64,000 bases of DNA from Psococerastis gibbosa (Eukaryota > Arthropoda > Insecta > Psocodea > Psocidae), in NCBI GenBank assembly GCA_963971405.1, contig OZ020486.1:36107419-36171418 (forward strand). The letters are read 5' to 3'. Below are positions 46,401-55,400 of this stretch, piece by piece. How positions within the stretch are numbered: the stretch's first letter is position 1; every line of letters starts with the position of its first letter. Below the pieces are notes generated by a model that was not told where the DNA came from, ran no database searches, and saw only the letters and a list, made by a program, of their open reading frames with translations. The position numbers and the translations under genes were made by a program.

Positions 46401-49400
46401 TAAGCGATCGGTTTTGGCACTAGGCTACAGACATACAGACAAAACATTAAATTAAACAGTAAAAACAATTGTTTAGGCAATGCTGGTGGTATTGGAAAAA
46501 TGCTCCACTAGCGGTGATTTCCACATAAAAGCTACATAGGCTACGTAGATTGAAAACGTTTTTCCGAAGTTCATAGTATTTTTAGTTTTACTGCTATCAC
46601 CTCTATGGAGTTCCTTACCACCCAGATGTAAGATTTTCAAAATTTCAGGGATGGCCTGTAACGGTTATGTTGGCCAGAGAAGAAGTAGTTCTAGGCTTAC
46701 CCAAGAATAGTAGACAACCTGGGAGCGAGCAATTGTTTTTGAGGCTTTATTAAAATTTATTTTGGCACATTGAACACGATCGCGAGCAAATAATTTCTCC
46801 TACCGCTATCCTTTTTCTACAGCTTAGGTACGGTATCATATTTTATTCACCAGGAGTATAAATACGTTCTATCTATGCATTTCTTACCTAATCAATGTTT
46901 ATACATTTCTTTTAGATTGAACGATTGGTTGTAGTTCCTACTCTACTGCGAAGCATGTTGCTCTACATAGGTATGATGACAAACGAAAAAACCCCATTCC
47001 GAACGACTGACAGGGTAAGTCAAAATTTAACTTTTAACTTAACTGCAACTGTGCATTCTTCTTCTGACATGATTGTAGAAGTTAATGCCGCGTATTGAAA
47101 GAAAAATCTGTAATATACAGCAGTTTTACAGGAAGTACCCTATATATTTCCACAACAGAAGTTATCTACCTATGACGTTAACCTTGGTACTTACAATAGG
47201 TACTTTGAAGACGCCGTAAAATTAAAATTAAGTATTACCATTACCATAACCAACTTTCTTCTTCGACTAATCTTTGACTTTGACTTAGTTTATATCAATC
47301 AACGTTTGCCGCTTTTAAGGTACAGAATTAATACAAGGTGTCTCAAACATCTAAAGTAGGTACTGTGTTTCCTCTGGCGAAGTTTTGCCCGTTTCGTTGG
47401 CACAAAAATTGTACCAATATTTCTCCGAAGACGAAACTGTTCTTTTCTACTAAGGAAGCACAGACGTGATGAGAGATGTCTTATACTCTATGTGATATCC
47501 AGTTAAAGAATTAGAAAAGCTTTGCAACCACCTCCCACTGTCTTTTTTGACTAATCTTTGACTTTGACTTCCCACATCAAACAAAGTTTGACATTTTACA
47601 GGTACAGAATACTAGGTGTCTCAAACACCTCAAGTACTGTGTTTCCTCGGGCGAAGTTTTGCCCGTTTCGTTGGCACAAAAATTTTACCAATATTTCTCC
47701 GAAGACGAAACTGTTCTCCTAAATTACTACGGCAGCACAGAAGTGATGGGAGATGTCTTATACTATCCAGTTAGAGGAGTAGAAAAGCTTTGTACATCGG
47801 ATAAAGTTCCTATTGGTAAGTGCGCACCTATACATGTACTCTATTCAACTGAACTACTATTTAGTTAATTAATAAAAAGAAACATATAATTGCTTCAAGA
47901 TTAAACTGTAGAAGGAAAAAATAAAACCAATTTTGGTACCACCTCACAAGATCATGTCGCAGACACTAAATTGAATTAATTATTGATGTATTGGATATAA
48001 ACGTTTCACAATGTGAACAAACTTCGGTGGCAAAGTGGCAAAGTTGGCGAGGTTCTACACACCTTGCGGTCGGAGTCGTGTCGTAACTCGCCACAAGTAT
48101 CTATTAGGCGGGGTTTCCACCGACCGGCTAGGGCTAAATACAAAAACGGTGACGTGGTAGCAGACATTCGAGACTTAGGCGGGGTTTCCATCGACCTCGC
48201 ATTGCAGAATGCAAGTGGCATTGACGGAAATGTTTGTTTTACTCTATGCCATAGTTAAAATTGATCAATGATCATAGAGTAAAATCACAAACAAACAAAC
48301 TAAAATTAAAAAAATGGCGTCATGGGATATGTTAATTACAAACATTTTAATAGATTTCTATAAAAAGAAAAACAAACATTTCCGTCAATGTCATTTGTAT
48401 TCTGCAATGCGAGGTCGGTGGAAACACCGCCTAAGTCTGGAATGTCTGTTACCACGTCACCGTATTTGTATTTAGCCCTAGCCGGTCGGTGGAAACCGCG
48501 CCTTAGGTTACTTAGTGGGGCGATTGAAGAGGTTAATTGGATACAATTATTAAATTGTTTGTACGCGATTAACATTTATTTAAAAATTTAATAAAAAGTT
48601 GCAGTATGGCCGGAAAATGTCATTTTTCAATTTCAATTTTTCAATTTTTCGTATTTAATGTGGAATAGCTGCTGACTTTCCCTGAAAAATGCTGAATATA
48701 TTTTTCAAAAGCTTGTTACAATACTATTTTATTCAATTATTTTAACACCAATGTCAGGCTAAGCTAGGCTATAATACAATACTAGTCTACAATACTGTAC
48801 ATGCAGTTAAATTCATATCGTAGAATCATGGGTGGAATTTTACATAATAATGATTAATAAATTAAATATCGTATTTTATTTTTATTTGATCATTTTAGAT
48901 TGAAATGTGCTTTTCAAATTTATTTTCTTTACATTTTGAACCCCAAGAATAAGTTAATACTAAACGGCATAGTAGTTCTACTGAAGATTAAAATATTTAT
49001 GTTGTTTCAGGGCGACCTTTGGACAATACAATAGTTTATATATTGGACAAACATTTTAGACCCGTAAGCCAGGGTGATGTTGGAGAGCTGTATGCATCAG
49101 GATTGAATATTGCTGCAGGATATGTGTGCGGCAGAGACCCAGACAAGTTCCTAGACAACCCACTGTCTACCGACCCAAGTAAGTAATTTAGCCCATATCC
49201 CAAAGTGGTTAGGGCCAGTTCAAATAGGCTGACTGGTAATTTTCGAGTTAAAACATTCAATTATAGCCATAGTGTCACCAACACAGAATCTACCAGATAT
49301 GCTGTTTTACATTTTATCGGTGTTTATTCGAATGGTCCCTTAGTTATTCACATGCGGTACCTTTTGTTTTTGTTGTTCATAGCTTTGGAATTTAGTAAGA

Positions 49401-52400
49401 CTGTTTCTAAAGCATGGCCATTTTTCAGTTCACGCTAAAATTTACCGAACTGGCGACTATGCTCGGGTTGAGAAAGGGCTCATCTACTACGAAAGTAGAA
49501 CGGACTCGCAGATCAAAGTCCGTGGACACAAAGTGGATCTGTCGGAAGTAGATGCCGCAGTCGGAAGGGTGGGCACAGTGGACAAATTCGTCGTTCTTTG
49601 CTATAAAGCTGGCCAAATTGATCAGGTACATTGTTTCGTTGAACAAGTGCTAAAAATGCCTGTATATGGTATTACTGCTACCTAAATGATAAAATTATTA
49701 TTTTTAAATTATTATATTGTATATTATTAGGCCAAATTATTATTATTAAATTATCATATATGATGGAATAGATAGTGAAAAGGGATGAAACGTCCTTTTC
49801 AAAGTGAATTCAAAACATGGCACTTCCAGGACATCACCCCCGGGAAAAACTGAAGATGACACTCCAGCAAAATTGAACACAACTGAGGATTCTCACTCTA
49901 AGCCGAGAAGACGCCCTCACTAGAGTTGTCTGGAAACGCCGCTGCTGTGCCACCGACCCTCCTTGCGGACAAAGGCGACGGAAAAGTAATAGATAGTGTA
50001 GGCTACATTAGAAAAAAATACTGTATCATAACTTATTTAATTCTGTTTCAGGCATTGCTGACTTTTGTCACCGCTAAAGAGTCGGGGTTGTTAGCTCAGG
50101 CCGTTGAAGAAGAGCTAGAGAAGCTGTTACCACCATACATGGTACCACAGGTTGTCGTTGTGCAGGACATACCTCTTCTCGTTAATGGAAAAGTAGACAG
50201 ACAATTTCTCCTCAAGTTTTATGAGAACCAAGCTCAAAATGGTAAGCACATGATGAGGTATGGGATCTTGACTCTCACCAAAAATTCTGTAGACCTACGT
50301 AGATAGATAATAAAATCCATGTATTTATATTTAAAAAAAAAAAAATAGGTGAGCGTAAAATTACAAAGCTGTGCCCCTTCAGGCCAAAGCAAGGGAGGGT
50401 GGTGGCACATCAACCAATTACAAATATTAACAATTTCTAAAATGCATACATGAACATGTAAAAAAAATAAGCAGACTAGTTTGAGAGTCTCAAACTAGCT
50501 TTTTGCTTTGGAGGGCATGTAGATTAGTGTTACGGACTCTGACTGTCCTCTACCTTTATATTCTATTTTTTAGATGCTACTATATTTATTATAATATTTA
50601 TTATTACATATAATTATTTAGATTAAATAGTTATTTTAATATTCCCTGACTGGATTACACTGGATTCTCTATATAGACCGGGTATCATTCGCAACCGTAG
50701 CGTGGCTCCTCACAAATACCAGCACCTCTCAGACCAGCTGGTGTTTGTTGCAGCATTATCTACAATAATGTAATTTTTTCTTACAGACACACTAGAAAAC
50801 GTTGAATTCGACTACAGCGGGCTCCCTCAAGGTAGCCAGTGCAAAGCAAAGGCGTTGTTTGAGACTGTGGCACTGACGCTTGGACACTCCTTAAAGGGCA
50901 ATATAAACTCAAACTCCAATTACTATCAACTTGGGGGAAATTCCCTTAATTCAGTGCTCACAGTGACAAAGCTCAGAGATCTCGGCTATGTTATCAGTAA
51001 GTATTTTATTATAATATTTTCCTTTATGCTCGTTGGAATTTTGTCCCATTCCCATAAATAGTAATGAACATCATTCCAGTGGAAATTCGAAATGCCGCAT
51101 ATACATGCAGTTACGGATAGATTACGGTACGGTACGTCAAAACTCAACATTTTGATTGGTTGGCCAAGAGCTTCAATGAGAGTGAAATAATTACTAATAT
51201 GATCGGCTCCGGTGGCAAGGTGGTACTTGAAAGAGTCTCTATACACGTTGCGATCGGAGACGTATCGTAAATCGACACAGGTATACCTATTAGATTACTT
51301 AGTCAGGCGACTGAAGATGTCAACCGGATAGCCTACATACTTTAAATTGGCTGTAATAAGCGATTAACATTTTATTATTAATAAAAAGGAAAAAAAATAT
51401 GTTTGATATTGTAATGGGTGTTTCATTTGCCATGATATATAGCCTAACGATTTAATTTTTTTAAGAGGAATGTGGAATATGTGGATGATTTTATTCCTTT
51501 AGTTACGGTCATATAACGTAACAGAAATATGGAAGTATAGTGTAGTTTTGTGTATTGTGTTTTGTACCCTGTCTTGAATTTTGTTATTATACCATGAGTC
51601 GTACGCGATCAGCATTTCTTTACCGCTAGATGAGCTGCCACAGCCAGTAACACCTTTCTATTCCATAAAAATCTTTGTTGCGAAGAAAAATTAATTATTA
51701 ATACTGTACATTGGTACAGTGTTTATAACTAGATAACTGTGTTTATGGTTTTTCTTATGATGGATATTGCCAACGGATTGAATTACGGCATGTTTAAATG
51801 ACAACTTTTAAACCTGGCTGTGCATAGGCCCTTATGCAATATCAATAGTTTCTAGTGCAAGGTGGTACAGAATAGCCTATTAACTCACGATTACTTCTAG
51901 GCATTGGTGAATTTATCACGGCCAACACTATGCTGGATATTGTATTGAGAATGCATGAAGAGGAGGCGGCTGTTGGCGTGTCACTCGAGAATCTCAGTCG
52001 AATCCCACAAGAAAAATATAAAATTGAAATCCTCAATCAAGACCATAAAGAAGACACAATTAGGTACTGTACCTACAATTAAACATACTTACTATGTGTC
52101 GTATTTAAATGTTTCAGTTAATGCTATCTTAAAACGTATCCTTCATGCTCACAGGAACTACAAATAGTTGAGTGCAATTAGACAAAAACCTCGGATTCAA
52201 GGGACAGTCCATGAATATTTATAAAAATTTTGAAAATGTTTAGTGTTAGTGTTATATAGAAAAATGTTTAAACAAATTTTTTGCCCGCTCTCAATTTTTA
52301 ACGACAGGGTGTCCCAGCATAACTTCCTCTTTTTGTAATGCACGCCATTCGGTCGGTGGATGTCGTAGCGAAGTGTTTATGGTCTCGTTCGAGAGGTGGG

Positions 52401-55400
52401 ACTACACCCATTTGTCTTAGGCGTACATAGTTCCGAAGATCAAAACATTTAGATCACGTCCTCCATTCTCGATACAGTGAGTATCAGTGGAGCGCCGTAA
52501 GTCAAAAAAATGGAAAAGCCTCGGAATCCAGGGACAGCCCATGAATATTTATAAATTTGTTTAAAATGTGTTGTTAGTGGTATATAGAAAAATGTTAAAA
52601 AAAAAAATCGCCCGCCCTCAATTTTTACCTACAGGGTGTGGCACCATAACTTCCTGTTTTGTAATGCGCGCCATTTTGTCGATTTATGTCGTAACAGAGT
52701 GTTAGTGTCTCGTTCGAGAGGCGGGACTCTGTTCTGTCTTACATAGTTTTGAAGATCAAAACATTAAGATCACGTCTTCCAATCTCGATACAATGAGTAT
52801 TAGTGGAGCGCCGTGAGTAAAACAAAAATGGCAACCCTGTAGTTTAAAATTGAGAGGGGGCAAAAAAAAATTTTAAACATTTTTTTATATACTAATTAAA
52901 CACATTTTCAAAGTTTTTATAAATATATATTGACTGAATTCCGAGGCATTACCATTTTTGTTTTACTCACGGCGCTCCACTAATACTCATCAACACATTT
53001 TCAAAATTTATATAAATATTCATGGACTGTCCCTGGATTCCGAGGCTTTTCCATTTTTTTGACTTACGGCGCTCCACTGGTACTCACTGTATCGAGAATG
53101 GGGGACGTGATCTAAATGTTTTGATCTTCGGAACTATGTACGCCTAAGACAAATGGGTGTAGTCCCACCTCTCGAACGAGACCATAAACACTTCGCTACG
53201 ACATCCACCGACCGAATGGCGTGCATTACAAAAAGAGGAAGTTATGCTGGGACACCCTGTCGTTAAAAATTGAGAGCGGGCAAAAAATTTGTTTAAACAT
53301 TTTTCTATGTACCACTAACAACACATTTTCAAAAAATTTATAAATATTCATGGACTGTCCCTGGATTCCGAGGCTTAGCCATTTTTTTGTGTAATTGCAC
53401 TCCACTAAAAATTCACCACTAGTACATGAATATTCCTGAATTTATAAAACATATTCGACATAAAGATTTTAAAACAAATCTTTTTTATAGAATCATCACA
53501 GAAAGTTTTTATGAAAAGGGCGACCTTGAAAGCTGGTTGGCTCCCGATGTCTACCGAGAAGACTATAGAGAACTAATCGATGCACTTTGGGACTCCCTTC
53601 TTCAGCAGAGATTGTCGTAAGTATGGGATAACGAATATAACAATAAGTGTATTTTTTATTTTTCATTCGTTACTGTACGGTGTACATGAAAAGTCTACAA
53701 TATTACATTTTAGGCGAATTTAACGTATTTAACCACGAGAAAATGTACTTGCTTACTACTCCTTACTCAATCCAACGCCCGTCCATCCATGACTTCTCAG
53801 CCATTTGCTGATCCCAATGCATCAGTGACTCGAAGTATTGGTTATTATGATTTCGTGTAAGCCAGAGCAGTGGTAAGAGTGACAATGAAAAATTTCAATT
53901 TTTCAAGAGTAATTCACCGTAAATGAATTCAGTCAGAGCATTGTCATAGAGCAGAAACTGGTGCGTCATTAGCAATTTCGCTTAAAGTATAGAATTGGTA
54001 CTAATTTTAGTATTTTTGACGAAAAGACACCAAAGCTATCTTACAAATCTGACATTAAAATTAGCATGAAAACACAGAATGTAGGACTAAATGGACCTCT
54101 GTAAGAAAATGCTCGCGGCAAGCAAATCAAAAGAACCGGTCCGAGTTTACTCGAACAAGCTTTCCAATTTATCAAGTAGTAGCTAGAGAAAATGAGTAAT
54201 TTCATGGTAAATAATTTTCCTATAATTAAATTTCCGATATCTCGGGGAGGGGAGGGGGGGGGGGGGTTGTCCACCTGACAAATAATGAGAAATAATTGAG
54301 AAATAATTTTTTTTGACGTTTTTTTGGAGTTTTTTGAAAATAAACCCCCCAAATTGAGTTAGCCCAAAATAAAAATAAAAATAGTCTCGAGGTATGATTT
54401 TTTTGAACCTATATGCAAAATTTCATCAAAATCGACTGATTAGTTTGCCCGGAAATCGACGAACAGACAGACAGACAGAGCGACAGACAGACAGACACTT
54501 TTTTGGGTTCCTGGGACCTGAAAACGTGTAAATTCGTTGAAATCTCGGAATCGAAAATTTCGACCATCACAAAGCTTTTCTTATACTACGTATAAATTGG
54601 AAAGCAACAATGGTTGTTGACATCATTACGTCGATGGCTACATATGGCAGGCATTTTGATTTCTCTACAACAGAGACATTTGTACACGTAGTGTTTAATG
54701 ATTTCAGTTATGTGGTGAAAAATGCTGAAAATGAAACAATTGCCGTCAGCCTAAGCATGGATGGAAATGCTGAGCCTGAAGTCACAATAACAAGTAAACT
54801 CCTTACCATCTTTGAATTTCTGGATTATATTGAAGTTCCAATCAGGTAAAAATTAAGAGTGTTTAAGTTGATTAAACAATATTATGGTTTGCTCCAGCGG
54901 GCAGTGGCGCATTTATCGTGTATATGTGGTATAGAAGCAAACCGAGCCAAGTCCACAAATTTCTGAAATTTCTGAGTTTTCAGCACCGATGGATTCGTCT
55001 TCATGAAATCTATTCAATGAATTTATTATCAGATGCTAATTCGGGCAGCGTAAAACTAGTTGAAATATTGGGGTTAGAGGCATTTACAGAGGAATTACTT
55101 ACAGAAAAATTAACTGCAGTGGACTTTGCCGAATTTGCTTTTATACCACTCAATATATATAAGCAATATTTTCGTGAGGGGGCCAAGATCAGATTGCATG
55201 AGAGGTCACGAGACGACGTTGAATTCTACCAACCAAACCGCTCACTATTGAGCCAAGCATCTACTACATCTGGAAAATACTGCATTACAACAATTGACTA
55301 GTTAATTTCGTCTTACATTCCTCCATATTGGGGGGAGGGGGGCCTGGATTCTAGTCCTACTAATCTTATTGGCAGATGGTTGCAAAACGAGGAATCAAAT

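Larger units (their letters stand above)
47265..47830. repeat. About 283-bp tandem duplication around ebony exon 6
   Basis: GACTAATCTTTGACTTTGAC occurs at 47265 and 47549, and the exon start GTACAGAAT at 47320 and 47602. The first unit carries the decayed exon, the second the functional one. Confidence 0.88.
48020..48595 (+). repeat. SINE-3 copy interrupted by nested PIF-B elements
   Basis: The head part (CGGTGGCAAAGTGGCAAAGT to CACAAGTATCTATTA, ending 48106) and tail part (GGTTACTTAGTGGGGCGATT onward, from 48506) join into the family consensus. This happens when 48107-48502 and one TTA are removed. Confidence 0.88.

Noticed and set aside
48006-48591. Paired short frames on both strands at 48006-48591 (and 57849-58434)
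   Set aside because: They mirror each other because the DNA is a palindrome; they are the arms of the PIF-B elements read in both directions.
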